NCBI GenBank assembly: GCA_021613535.1
Contig: CP075494.1
Location: 13,330,001 to 13,394,000 of the forward strand
DNA length: 64,000 nt
Source: Adineta vaga
Lineage: Eukaryota > Rotifera
Reading direction: 5' to 3'
Translations under genes and position numbers: made by a program
Part shown: one piece after another, positions 47,609 to 58,466 of the stretch
How positions within the stretch are numbered: position 1 is the stretch's first letter
How the letters are laid out: every line of letters starts with the position of its first letter
The notes under the pieces: generated by a model
The model's database searches: none
Told to the model about the DNA's origin: nothing
What the model saw: only the letters and a program-made list of their open reading frames with translations

Positions 47609-47785
47609 TTTCGTTTAGCTTAGTGAAGTAGCAAAATGTGATGAAAAATGAAATGAATGATGAAGTTTCTAGAATATTCAACAAAAATAATAGAGATTTA
47701 TATGAATGATGAAATCGTTTTTTCCTATTTGTTTTTATTCGTAACCAATAAAAAGAGTAGGCAAAATATTGTCGCTAGTAGTTGT

Positions 47786-48241
47786 CTATTCCGAAATTGT
47801 TAGATCGAACATGAATGCGTATTCTCCAGTAGCTTTCAATGTTTTCGTTGTATAAACTGCTGTACATCTGCGTAATACATCATTGTTGGCACCACATGTA
47901 TACGTACATGTCAAATTGTTAACAGATAGTCTTGGAAAATTCAAAAAATATAACGTGTGTGCAGTCAAAGTTAATAAAGTTCCACATGGTGACGAAGACC
48001 ATGTACCTTGAATAGCACTTTGAGGACTACCAGTGTCAGGAATAGTAATTAGAACAACAAAATTTCCGTTGGATGATAGAAGTAAAGTTCCAGAATAGGA
48101 CATTATACCCGGCGAAGAGATAGTCATATCATAACGAATCGATGTTGAAATTGTTGTTGAAGTTGGACATAATATTAGTGATGCCAATGCTTGAAAATTT
48201 AAAAACGAGCAAATAAAAAGACTTCGAAAGATGAAAATCAT
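47786..48241 (-). CDS. Small secreted protein, unknown family
   Basis: A single exon starting at the ATG 48241-48239 gives about 151 residues. The first ~21 residues (MIFIFRSLFICSFLNFQALA) are a signal peptide. The mature part is beta-rich, with alternating polar and hydrophobic residues (SYSGTLLLSSNGNFVVLITI, GTWSSSPCGTLLTLTAHTLYF) and Cys at CPTS, SPCG, TCTYTC and RRC. This suggests a compact disulfide-bonded extracellular domain. An upstream extension of the open frame to 48334 is not needed. No family recognised. Confidence 0.6.
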   Translation of the reverse strand: MIFIFRSLFICSFLNFQALASLILCPTSTTISTSIRYDMTISSPGIMSYSGTLLLSSNGNFVVLITIPDTGSPQSAIQGTWSSSPCGTLLTLTAHTLYFLNFPRLSVNNLTCTYTCGANNDVLRRCTAVYTTKTLKATGEYAFMFDLTISE

Positions 48242-48439
48242 AGTGTAATGGGTAGATAAATGAAAAGAACCGTATATTATCGTAACAAATACAACTGAAT
48301 AGATGAAATCAAGCATGTAATCATATAGTGACAACGTTTCTTTTTTTCGTTTATTTATTCAAAAATATCAATGCGAAACACACACACATAATATCAGTAG
48401 AACGTCTTTTATTGATTAAGGAAAAGAATAGTTGCAAGA

Positions 48440-48970
48440 TTAAATTGCTGTATAACCACCGTCAGCAGTTAAATTAGCATCTGTTATAAATGCACATAAA
48501 TCTGATGCAAGAAAAACAACCAAATTTGCAATTTCTTGTGATGATAAAGAACAATATGTCTGATCATTAGAGCATACTCACAAACATTAACATCTAATGT
48601 ATGTGACCAAGCCTCATCTGAAAGATCTTCGAGGAAACCTAAAGTAAAATCAGCAGTAATAAAATAATGAAAGATCAACTTAGTATGATATTCAAACTAA
48701 TCATACTCATACATACACATTGACGAGTACATGAATAGTACCCCATTTGTTTACAACAGTTTTTACTTCTTGTTCATTAACTGTATCAAGTTCTAAACTT
48801 ATAACTCGATCTGATTCTTGTTTTTGTCCTTCGACAATATTTGCTACTACTTTATCTGTAGCTACTTTATTTATATCAGATACTACAATTCGAGCACTTT
48901 GCAAAGCACATGTTTGAGAAATAACAGAGCCAATACCACCACCGACACCCGTAATAAATACAACTTTATC
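48440..48970 (-). pseudogene. Short-chain dehydrogenase missing its catalytic core
   Basis: The frame opens with DKVVFITGVGGGIGSVISQT, the NAD(P)-binding TGxxxGIG motif, and runs to GTIHVLVN. After an awkward junction it resumes as TADFTLGFLEDLSDEAWSHT then LDVNV, and finally SSQEIANLVVFLASDLCAFI then TDANLTADGGYTAI and a stop. The ~100 residues carrying the catalytic Ser and Tyr-x3-Lys are absent, and the NNAG motif is disrupted. The upstream exon with a start codon is not found (the first exon begins at an acceptor, 48970). It is a truncated relic, or a gene whose missing exon was deleted. Confidence 0.75.
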
Positions 48971-49229
48971 CTGTAAAATGTGTTACCATTGATTATTTTC
49001 GGTTGTGATTGTATAGATGGATAAATAGACAGAAACTATATATAGTCTAATTGATCATCTCGTTCTTTGTCTTTTATTTTAAGACATGTTTTTTGTCTAG
49101 AGTTTTCATTGTTTATCACATAGGAATATAAAACAAATAGTCAACAAAGAAAAGAGTGAAGAAAACGAAAAGGTGAGATCATTATTATACATTGTCTTTT
49201 GACGAGAATATTCATTATGATTGATAAAT

Positions 49230-50099
49230 TTAAGCAAGACGAAAATCTTCCAAATCGCTACGTGGTAAGACATTTAATGAAAATTGATTTGGAAAATTAC
49301 CCGGTGGATAATAAAGTGCAACACCGTACCTAAAATAAAACAGATATTCTCTTCTGAATAGAAAATAAGACAAAGATATTTACCATTGTTTTTTATCTTC
49401 TGTTTGGCAACGACCAAAACCAACTTCTTTTGTATTTTTCCAAACAAGTTGTGAAAAATGAAGACTATTCTCTTGTAAATCACTATTGAAATCATGTCGT
49501 CGAACTTCGCGATACCACATTTCAGTCATACGATCACCTCGAAGAATTGGACCAATAAAATAAGCAAGACTTTCACCTAAAACTGAACCTTGATAACGTC
49601 GCCATTGATCAGGACTATGTTTAAGTTCATTTAATCGTGCTAATTCACGTGCCCAATCACCTGCCGCTTTATTCAAATATTCATTTGCTGTCAATGGTGC
49701 AACACCATGTTGTATACGATATTGATTATGTTCCATTAAAGCTTCAATAGCAAATTTTCCATCATCATAATCTTCAATATCTAATGGATTATCTATTCCA
49801 TCTTGTTTATTTTGTTCAACAGGAACGAAGACACTTTGTTGTGGTTTTGTAATACCCCAATCTTTATTGTATAAACGTTTGTCTCCTGTTTTCGGATCAA
49901 TTTGATTTAATCTTCGATGATGACAGAAATAATAAATGATGGCTCCATTAACAGCAATTAAAGCAACGACAGCAAGACAAAGAATTAACCAAACATACCA
50001 ATAATATTGAAAGAAAGCAGTGACTTGATCAGCTGAATTCAATTGACCAAGACCAGTAAAGAAGTTTTGAATATCACCAAAGACATTATTTTGACTCAT
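49230..50099 (-). CDS. Membrane-anchored CAP/SCP-domain protein (GAPR-1-like)
   Basis: Exons 50099-49384 and 49329-49230 (phase 2) give about 271 residues. A single membrane helix lies near residues 35-57 (WLILCLAVVALIAVNGAIIYYF). A charged linker follows, then a CAP domain: ALMEHNQYRIQHGVAPLTAN, then ELARLNELKHSPD, GSVLGESLAYF, MWYREV and HFSQLVWKNTKEVGFGRC, with the two His and two Glu that form the CAP pocket. The ending is YGVALYYPPGNFPNQF. CAP proteins bind sterols or lipids; GAPR-1 associates with Golgi membranes. Type II signal-anchor topology is likely. Transcribed away from the smoothelin-like gene across a ~1.15-kb gap. Confidence 0.9.
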
Positions 50100-50254
50100 T
50101 CTTACTTACGAAGATAAGATTTTATCAGATACTGTTTCAAACAAATCGAAGTTCACGTGTAAAGAAGAAATTCTTGAAAAAAAATTGCGTTTGTAGTGAA
50201 GTTTGTTTCTTCTTTTATTGTTGTTGTGTGTACACGCCCTCCTTTCTTTTAAGT

Positions 50255-50301
<47 letters not shown>

Positions 50302-51255
50302 GCATTAATTCGTCTTTGAGAGAGTAAAGCAGCGCAGAACGAATCTTATGTATTGTTTGTTTTAGCTGTTTTCGTTTAATGCGTTACAACTCAGGAATCG
50401 TACTGTTCGGTTTTTTCACTCAACTCTGGTTGTTATTTCAACAATATTTTTTGTTGAAGAAACGAAAAGAAAACAATGCGCAGTTTATTTCTTCTTTTCT
50501 TCATTGATTCGTTTAATCACTCAACAGATTTTGCTGATGATGCAAGTATTATGAATTAGATCAGCAATAATAAAAACAGACGAGTGCAGGTCGAAGAATA
50601 ATTTCAGATGACATTGGTTGTTTAAATGACAGAAAACCTTGGAAATCATCGAATTGAGTTTTTTTTATCAAATTTTTGTTTTTTTTCTTATTATGTAACT
50701 CAATTCAAGAAATAAAGGGATTTCACTTGAAATAGGAACATCTTTGATGAATGTGTTTACATCAAATTTTCTCCAATCTTTGTCGTCAACAAACAAATTT
50801 TAATTGTCAACAAAAGAAAATCTTTCAACAGTTAATGCAAAATGAATGTATGACACCATCAATGTTTTGTCATCAATACGCCTTTTATCCATTTGAAAAA
50901 AGAACATTTCGTTCGATTATTAGAATTCTTGATTGGTTATAGCAAAAAGAAAATAAATAGATGAAAGCACTCATGTATTCTTCGATGTCTTAACACTACT
51001 GTGTCAATATAACGGAATGATATCCTTGTATTCTTTTCTCCTTCTATAACAAGTTATCGGTTTTGGCTTCTTCTCTCTTTTTTTTATCCGAGGAAAAGTT
51101 ATTTCTTGCTCGTTCTCCGATCGGAATGGATAATCTAAGAATACATTTTCCAGTAACAATCTGGTAATATTTCTTCTATTTGCTATCCGACTGATAAATA
51201 GTCTTACATACGTACGTACGTACAGATAGATAAACAAACGTCGAAGAAAAAGAAA
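50100..51255. other. Divergent intergenic region with (TC)n
   Basis: Promoter space between the CAP gene (-) and smoothelin-like gene (+). It contains a TC microsatellite at about 50260-50296. The 63-codon open frame at 50751-50942 is unsupported. Confidence 0.45.
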
Positions 51256-52035
51256 ATGGCATCAGTTAATTCTATTGAAGATGAAGCTGAACTTCAGAAA
51301 ATGGTTTGATGAATTTTTTTAACCAAACGATTTATAATATGAATTTCATTTTCTTGTAGTTTAATGCGGCAACAGATCCGGAAGAACGTAAAATTGTTCG
51401 TAAACGTTTATTAGAAGTGAAGAAAATTAATAGTGGTATGTATTGTTATTATTTCGAAGAAATCGTTTTTCAGTAAGATTTCTGATAGAAAAACGTGAAA
51501 AAGAACGAATTGAACGTGAACAACGTCGAGACGATGATATTAAACGACGAAATCAAGCTCAAATTGAAGAAAATCTTCAACGAATGAAAGTTTTTGAAGA
51601 TACAGCGAAAAGTTTTGGAGCAAAACTTGAAACATCAATTGATAAATTAAGAGATCAAGCACTTAAAGATAAGCAAGCCTACATTGAAAAAGAACGCAAA
51701 GCGTAGGAATCTTTGAATTAAATTTCTACTATTTTTCTTTGTTTCTTTTCTCTATCAGTGAATTAGCTCGAATTGAAGCAGCAGCTAAACAACATTTATC
51801 CGCAAGTATTGGTACCGATAAAAATGATTCAATGAAAGTATATATCGATTGAAAATCATCGTATTGATGTTAATATTTCATTTTGTTTCAGCAACGTCAA
51901 CAATGGGTTATGGAAGATAAAGAAATAGATAAGAAAAATTTGAAAGATTTATCAAAATATACAGCAGGTTCAACATGTAAGTTGATTTTTTACGAAGTTT
52001 TACATAAGTTTTTCTTTTATTTTTTAGCGAAATAA
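51256..52035 (+). CDS. Smoothelin-domain-like coiled-coil protein
   Basis: Exons 51256-51303, 51360-51435, 51474-51702, 51759-51837, 51892-51976 and 52028-52035 join in frame to give about 174 residues. The start (EDEAELQKMFNAATDPEERK then IVRKRLLEVKKINS) resembles the smoothelin domain, with its aspartate-rich lead and EERxxIRxxLRE pattern. The next ~90 residues are highly charged and helical (EKREKERIEREQRRDDDIKR, LETSIDKLRDQALKDKQAYI), suggesting a coiled coil. The last exon adds only two residues (SK) before the stop. Smoothelin-type proteins associate with actin; this one lacks a calponin-homology domain. Intron 2 (51436-51473) is only 38 nt. Confidence 0.75.
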
Positions 52036-52107
52036 ACAAGAAGCGAGAATACATGTATATTTTATCTACGAACACACGCACACAAAAAACAAACGGACTG
52101 ATTTCTT

Positions 52108-52947
52108 TTAAATAAAAGCAACTATAATCATTGAAATAATAATCATTATATTTGATATCATTTTATATGAGCTGTTAACAGTTGAAGTTGGAGTTGGAGT
52201 TGGAGTTGGAGTTGGAGTTAGAGTTGGAGTTGCAGTTAGAGTTGTAATTGATTGACAATGAGTATCTAGACGATACGTTGTATTATCTATTGAACTTGCA
52301 TATTGAGTATAAATACAAACATTATAATATGTTTCTGCCATTAAATTTGTAAAAGAAAACGTCTGTATATTCGTAAATGTTACATTGGAAGTTGCATTTG
52401 TAGTTGTTGGTGTTAGAGTTCCATTTATATTCGATGTTATATTAACCATATCATAGGGTAAAGTTTGAGGATAATAAACTTGAACCATTATTGTATTATT
52501 TGTAACGAGTGAAGCTGTAATATTCATTTGATCAATGGGTGGTATTGTGGAATTTAGTGGTGCTCTTGTTAACATACAGTCATGTGTATCATCAAGTATT
52601 GAGTTGTTTTGATATGTTCGAACCCATTGAAAACATCCGATTACATAATCTCCCGGTATTAAAGCTGCACCGGGAGTAACCCATGGTAAAGATGTATTAC
52701 CATTGGAAAAATTTGCCCATTGAAAAGGATAAATTTGAGGATTTGTTTTTTCATTGTTGACAAAATCATAAATATTAAATCTTATAAAAAGATTATCGAA
52801 ACGAAAATCATTTGGATAAATTATTGTGAAATTCAACAACGAACTATCATTTGTTGATACATATACTGGACCAAGAGTGGGATGAGTAACATCAGCATGA
52901 ATTTGTGATAAAGAAAGTAACGAAAGAAAAGTAACGAAGATAAACAT
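52108..52947 (-). CDS. Secreted N-glycosylated protein, probably GPI-anchored
   Basis: A single exon, 279 residues. It starts with a signal peptide (MFIFVTFLSLLSLSQIHA) and has many N-glycosylation sites (NDSS, NFT, NTS, NNS, NST, NIT). Two beta-sandwich-like segments are seen; the second (FTNLMAETYYNVCIYTQYAS) looks FN3-like. A Thr/Pro linker made of PTPT repeats, encoded by a (GTTGGA)n tract at about 52180-52235, leads to a hydrophobic C-terminus (MISNIMIIISMIIVAFI) suited to GPI attachment. No named family. It lies tail to tail with the smoothelin-like gene (73 bp apart). Confidence 0.7.
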   Translation of the reverse strand: MFIFVTFLSLLSLSQIHADVTHPTLGPVYVSTNDSSLLNFTIIYPNDFRFDNLFIRFNIYDFVNNEKTNPQIYPFQWANFSNGNTSLPWVTPGAALIPGDYVIGCFQWVRTYQNNSILDDTHDCMLTRAPLNSTIPPIDQMNITASLVTNNTIMVQVYYPQTLPYDMVNITSNINGTLTPTTTNATSNVTFTNIQTFSFTNLMAETYYNVCIYTQYASSIDNTTYRLDTHCQSITTLTATPTLTPTPTPTPTPTSTVNSSYKMISNIMIIISMIIVAFI

Positions 52948-53720
52948 GATTAAATCTTATGTTATACTAAATAATCGAAATAGGGGTATTAATATAAATG
53001 AGATCGCTCAAGCATATTACGCGTATTATAGAGTACACAAATATGATGGATTTCTTTTGTAGAAGAAATTTAAAAGTTAATCAAGCGAATATATTGTTAT
53101 TTAGAAAATTGTTTTGTTAGAAAGGTGTATAGATGTTCGTTTGATCCGAACTACGTATAAATGATTTATGATATAATTTCAAATATTTTTTACCTATCTA
53201 TATATGAATCATATATGCAAACAAATCTCTAAATATCTATTTTTTATTGTGCGTAGTATTGTAGTCATATGATATGATTGATTTTGATTTACAAATGAAT
53301 TTACTCCTCAAAAGTTTAACAAAAAAAATATATAAATCATTTTAAAAAGAATTAACAATGATTCAGTCTATAGCAAATCGACTTGGATTTTACGAAATGA
53401 ACAAAATATCTAATCTAAAAGATTAAACATAAATTGTCTTCTATCATAGAAGAGGACGCTAGTATCCGTTTTCTTTCGTTCAACTGTTGTCCGTTCGTTC
53501 ATTATCCATCCACCCACATACATATACAAGCTCTCTATGTATTTCATCCCCAATGATGATTTTTCTTTTTTTCTCTCTCTCTGATTATGATCACGATCAG
53601 TCAAGAGATGGAAGAAAAGTCTTAACGAATATTTTCTTTAATCTTGTCATTCTATTCAATAGAAACTCATTTATTAATTGTTCTCGCTTCTCTTTTTCTC
53701 TTCTTCAAAAAGACAATAAA
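52948..53720. other. Divergent intergenic region upstream of chimaerin
   Basis: AT-rich with no gene. An open frame continues upstream from the chimaerin ATG to 53487 but is low-complexity and taken as 5' UTR. Confidence 0.45.
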
Positions 53721-55465
53721 ATGATGTCAATACCATTTATGGATCAATCAGTTACATCAATTGCATCTTCATCTACACATTTCGATCTCATATCTCATCG
53801 TCCATCACATTCACCAGCTTCGACATCATCCTTACCTGTATGGAAATCATATTTATACAATTTACAAATGCAAGCACCAAAACCAATTCCAATCATATGC
53901 CGAACATCTCAACCACGTCGTCCAAAACAATATGGTTTAGAATTTCATGGTCTTCTATCACGTACAGATGCCGATCAATTAATGTCAACATCAACTGATG
54001 GTTCATATCTTGTTCGTGAATCATTAAATCCACCAAATTCTTATACATTAGCAATAAAATTTAATAATGAAGTGAAAAATTATAAGTTATTTTTCGATTT
54101 ACAAACATCCACACATTATGTGGGTGAAAAACATTTCGATACATTGAATGATCTCGTACATGATGGATTAATCTCATTTTATTTGGAATCAAAAGCAAGT
54201 GATTATATTGCTCTAATGGCATGTGATTCGCAATGTTATACAAATGAAAGTCCATACGGACAATATAAAGCACAATTATTACATCGTGCACAAACACAAA
54301 ATAATAATTTCAATTCAAATGACAATCATGTATGAATACGAAGAATACATTGTTCAAATTCTTTCTTTTGATTATTTTTTCTTATAGGATTCACCAATAA
54401 ATCGTTCTATAACACAGAATCAACCACAAATTGATCAAACGAATTTAAATTATCTTTCACCATCACTACGCAATCCATCAACTGTTCAACAACGTTCATC
54501 ATCGATAATAAATTCTACACCAATGAATCCTAGTCAAAAATTTCCAGCATCAAATCCATTATTCTTTGATCGAATTCTTATAATGCAAGCAGAAAAAGGA
54601 CATAATTTCAAAATGTATTCATTTAAAGGACCACATTGGTGTGATTATTGTGCTAATTTTCTTTGGGGTTTAGTACAGCAAGGTGTCAAATGTGCTGATT
54701 GCGGGTTTGAAGCACATAAACGATGTTCAGAAAAAGTTCCACAAGATTGTGTAAGAGTTTTTCTTTTTGCATGACGCGCTTAGTAAGACTACTTGAACTG
54801 ATAATGTAATACGATTTTTATTCTTTTAGGTACCACAAATGAAATATTTAAAATCAATTTTTGGTGTTGATTTAACAACGTTAATTAAAGCAACAACTCC
54901 AGCTTTATCAGCTGCTTCTCTAACACCAGTCGTATTAGAAAAATGTATTAATGAAATTGAATCACGTCCACATGCACTTGATACTGAAGGTCTCTATCGA
55001 ATTGCTGGCTTTTCTGATACAGTTGAAGAAATCAAATTAGCATTCGAACGTGATTGTGATCATGTTGATCTTTCTCAAGAACGTTATCCTGATATTCATG
55101 CCATTAGTTGTTTATTGAAATTATATTTAAGACAATTACCCATCCCCCTTGTAACATTTGATATACATAGTCAATTACTTGAACTTCGTCCATCTGCTCT
55201 ATGTGTAACAACAGTTCGTCCAATTATTCGTCGTTTACCACCAGCTCATTTTCATACATTAAGATATTTATGTGAACATCTATTAACTGTTTCTCAACAT
55301 TCAATGCAAAATCAAATGACAATTGAAAATTTAGCTATTGTATTTGCACCAACAATTATGCGATCAGAAAATCCCGATCCAATGATTGGATTAAAAAATT
55401 CGAAATCAATTCAACGTCTACTAGAAATTATCATCGAACAAGTACACGATATCTTTGCTGCTTGA
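53721..55465 (+). CDS. CHN1/CHN2-like: Chimaerin: SH2-C1-RhoGAP Rac GTPase-activating protein
   Basis: Exons 53721-54329, 54388-54750 and 54830-55465 give about 535 residues. Order: a Ser/Pro-rich N-terminus; an SH2 domain ([20 protein letters not shown], then [20 protein letters not shown]) whose phosphotyrosine-binding region has LVRES in place of the usual FLVRES; a linker; a C1 domain ([20 protein letters not shown] through [20 protein letters not shown]) with the zinc-binding His/Cys; and a RhoGAP domain with the arginine finger in GLYRIAGF and the later [12 protein letters not shown]. Chimaerins are diacylglycerol-responsive and turn off Rac. All three domains look intact. Met 53721 is chosen because it is the first ATG before the conserved part. 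Confidence 0.95.
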
Positions 55466-56101
55466 ATGCAAAAAAAAACAGATTCTTTTTTTCTTTCATT
55501 CTATCTAAAATACTATGACATGTACATTTATATCTTATATTTGCAATATTTGACAGAATAAATGAATTACTCTGAAATATACAATGTTTGTCCAATATGA
55601 TAATATCATTACCTAATGGAAAAGGAACGAACGCGAGTTAGGCACCTTGATTTTGTTTAATTACAAAAATGGATTTTGTTTTTGAAAAAGTGTCATTATT
55701 TATATTTATCTGATCATCATTTTCTACATATTCGTCGTTTCAGTTGATACAAACAGAAAGGTAGTATACAAAGTATGGGTTCTGATTAAAGAAAGATGTA
55801 CACTGATACGGCGTTATTTGTGATTAAATTTCGTCTATTTCTCATATCTAATTTAATTTTCGTCGCTAAAATCTCCGAGTAATATGTCTCTTTTCTTTTG
55901 TGTGACATGAAGCGTACTTCCTCACGCGTAGTGCGATTTTCGTCCAAGTACTCATATTTAATTTATGATATTTTTCTATATTGCACTTATTTCTTCACAA
56001 CTACTGAAAAAGCACTGCTTATAGGATAATCAGTGACATTATTTGCTCGTAAAGTAAACAGATTAATACTTATTTCATACTGATCAAGTCTAAGTCAAGA
56101 A
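55466..56101. other. Intergenic DNA
   Basis: Chimaerin 3' flank (AATAAA at about 55558) and upstream DNA of the Thr-rich gene. Nothing else is seen. Confidence 0.5.
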
Positions 56102-57376
56102 ATGCCTGGAGTTGCAGCTATACTTCATGCTCCGGCTCTCTTCTTACGAATTTTTCTTAATGTAGCAGCAGGAAGTGCTGGTGTGTCTGTCGTTGCTGCA
56201 ACTGTTGTTATCGGTGTTGTTATTGTAGGAAAAATGACGGATCCTCCACATCCAGGTGACGATCATTTTCGTGATACAACAATAATATTACAATCATCTG
56301 CATCAATTGCTTTCAATCGAATAATTCAAGTGTATGAAATGGACGTATACTACAATGCAACAGAAGCATTGTTGGATCTCTCGAAACGATTAAACGACCA
56401 TCTGAAACAAAAATTTCCAAGAATGTTTGTTAAAGCTGTTACTTCGGGATTTTCCTTAAAACCTCAGACAGATGTCTCTCGGAGAAAACGACGATATCCG
56501 TACTGTCATGAATGTCTTCTCAAACTATTGGCAGAAAACGCTGCTAGAGAGAAACGTGATTCTTCATCGGTAGACCATGGTGTAAGAGACCATTTGCTGT
56601 ATCCACCTTCTATCATAGGCGAAACTTCAAAAGCAACAACTACAACAACAACAACTACAATAACAACAACAACAACAACAACAACAACTACAACAGAAAC
56701 AACAACTACAACAACAACAACAACAACAGAAACAACAACTACTCCGGCTGCAACTAGTATGATTGACGATAGTTCTACCGAGACATCAGCCTATATAGAG
56801 ACAGATACTATTGTGACGTCAATCTCCCCAGAGACAGATTCTACTACGATTACCGGCATTGTCTCGACTGCTTCAGCTTCTAAATCAACCAACACTATTA
56901 GTGCGAGCTCCATAACAGCATCCGAGCTACTAACGACCTCTAATAATATCAATGTTAGTAATTGCAGTCTTTCGACGCATAATGGTACTATCAAAAAATC
57001 CGTTATTTTTATCAATAGTACACTTTATTTCAATGTTACAACTTTTAAGGATATTGATATTGCATCGATTATTGATGCATTAAAGTCATTTAATCCAATT
57101 ATTGAATTGGCTGATAAATGTATTAAAAAAAGTCCTGATACAAGTTCCTTCAATGCCACGTTGTCTAAAGTAGAACCGCCGTATAAGGTCGAAGTTGATC
57201 TGTCATTCTTGAAAGAAGATAATACTATTCCACCATCATTATTGAGTCAAGCGAATTCGATTATTCCACCCATCGTAATAGCAGAAAATGGCACAACAAC
57301 AACAACACCAACACCCACACCTACACCAACCACAGCAACGTCAACGATAACAACTGGAACACCCGTTGTAGGATGA
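56102..57376 (+). CDS. Thr-rich, mucin-like membrane/secreted protein, unknown family
   Basis: A single exon, 424 residues. A hydrophobic segment near residues 17-44 (ending VVAATVVIGVVIVGKM) serves as signal anchor. An extracellular part follows, with a basic RRKRR site (~residues 128-132) that could be cut by furin. A long Thr tract (~residues 178-220, encoded by (ACA)n at about 56635-56740) looks like an O-glycosylated stalk. A C-terminal domain has N-glycosylation sites (NVSNCS, NGTIKK, NSTLYFNVT) and a Thr/Pro tail. The KKSVIFINSTLYFNVTTFKD stretch is the most ordered-looking part. No family is recognised; surface or matrix protein is inferred. Confidence 0.6.
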   Translation: MPGVAAILHAPALFLRIFLNVAAGSAGVSVVAATVVIGVVIVGKMTDPPHPGDDHFRDTTIILQSSASIAFNRIIQVYEMDVYYNATEALLDLSKRLNDHLKQKFPRMFVKAVTSGFSLKPQTDVSRRKRRYPYCHECLLKLLAENAAREKRDSSSVDHGVRDHLLYPPSIIGETSKATTTTTTTTITTTTTTTTTTTETTTTTTTTTTETTTTPAATSMIDDSSTETSAYIETDTIVTSISPETDSTTITGIVSTASASKSTNTISASSITASELLTTSNNINVSNCSLSTHNGTIKKSVIFINSTLYFNVTTFKDIDIASIIDALKSFNPIIELADKCIKKSPDTSSFNATLSKVEPPYKVEVDLSFLKEDNTIPPSLLSQANSIIPPIVIAENGTTTTTPTPTPTPTTATSTITTGTPVVG

Positions 57377-57729
57377 AATTATTATATCGAAATAAAACTT
57401 TTTATGTATTCTGATCAATTGATCAAAGTGTTTTTCATGTATTTGCTGTAGAAAGTGTCTTATACGATAAATAAAAACGAAATAACGCATTTAAATTACA
57501 TATCTATTTCGAAGCTCCTTGATTTCGTTCATTCATATTAAAAAAATGACCGTAGGCAAAAAGGTTTTTCTGTCTGAAATGCACACGTGCGAGCAAAGAT
57601 AATACATAAACGATTTATATACCAGTTACTTTATTAAGAAAAAAAGATATATATATATGAAAATATAAAATACAATATTGCTAGATTAAGAAATGTGCAT
57701 AACTAATGTTTACATGTTAAATCGAGCTT
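57377..57729. other. Convergent intergenic DNA
   Basis: AT-rich with AATAAA hexamers. No gene seen. Confidence 0.5.
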
Positions 57730-58030
57730 TTATTTTATACTCTTTTGATGAGTACCACTTTCATCTTTGATTTCGAGTCGATCCGGATGACCTTCATTAG
57801 TGTATGATGAAGCATGTGCATCAGAGACTACTGTTTTACCATGCTAAACAAAACGAATGTATACAGATGATAATTCTAACTGAAATCGTATATCAATAAC
57901 TTACATCGAAAGTACCTTCAGCAGATGCGTCTTTGCCTTTAACTATTGCTGGGTTATCACCAATTTTTACTGATGATGCTGAATGTGAATGTGTTTCCCA
58001 ATGTCCTTCGGTTTTAGAATGATCCGACAT
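57730..58030 (-). CDS. Small hydrophilic protein (79 residues), two exons
   Basis: Exons 58030-57905 and 57843-57730 meet at a phase-0 GT-AG intron of 61 nt. The protein (starting MSDHSKTEGHWETHSHSASS, ending GTHQKSIK) is rich in Ser, His, Gly, Asp, Glu and Lys. It has one Trp, no Cys and no hydrophobic segment, so it is probably unfolded in solution. Composition recalls hydrophilin/LEA-like proteins, which protect cells during drying, a relevant trait in bdelloids; no LEA repeat motif is seen and this is inference only. Shared GH.PD-like and SHS motifs hint at an internal duplication. It is transcribed away from the amine oxidase. Confidence 0.6.
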
Positions 58031-58466
58031 ATTGATATTTCGAAGAGGTTAATAAGAACGATGTATAAAATCTTTTGACTTTATGTATCAATGAAATGAA
58101 CGATAAGAAGGTAGATGGTACATATATATACACACACACACTATCTTTTTCTTTTCTTTTCTTTTCGTTTTTTTTCTTTCAGGGCAATCAGTATGAATAA
58201 AACATAGGAGTGCCTAAATATAGTCTCTAGACAACAACCAGGCCTTCATCCAGCCCCATAAAATGAGAGATTAAAGTACGCCATATTTTTCTTCTCCTTA
58301 ATCATCGATATTTGCGTCTTTATATGTCCTAGAAATGACAGCTATCGACGGAGATTTATCTGCGGACATTTTCATAGATATTATTCAAACGAATACTTTC
58401 TTTTGTTCTATAGTTTGCACACGATATATTCTTTGACGTCATTCTTGTTACTCTGTATATTTCAAT
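58031..58466. other. Bidirectional promoter region
   Basis: Lies between the start codons of the hydrophilic protein (-) and the amine oxidase (+). It contains a (CA)n tract at about 58131-58140 and a pyrimidine tract (CTTTT)n at about 58146-58180. No gene. Confidence 0.45.
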
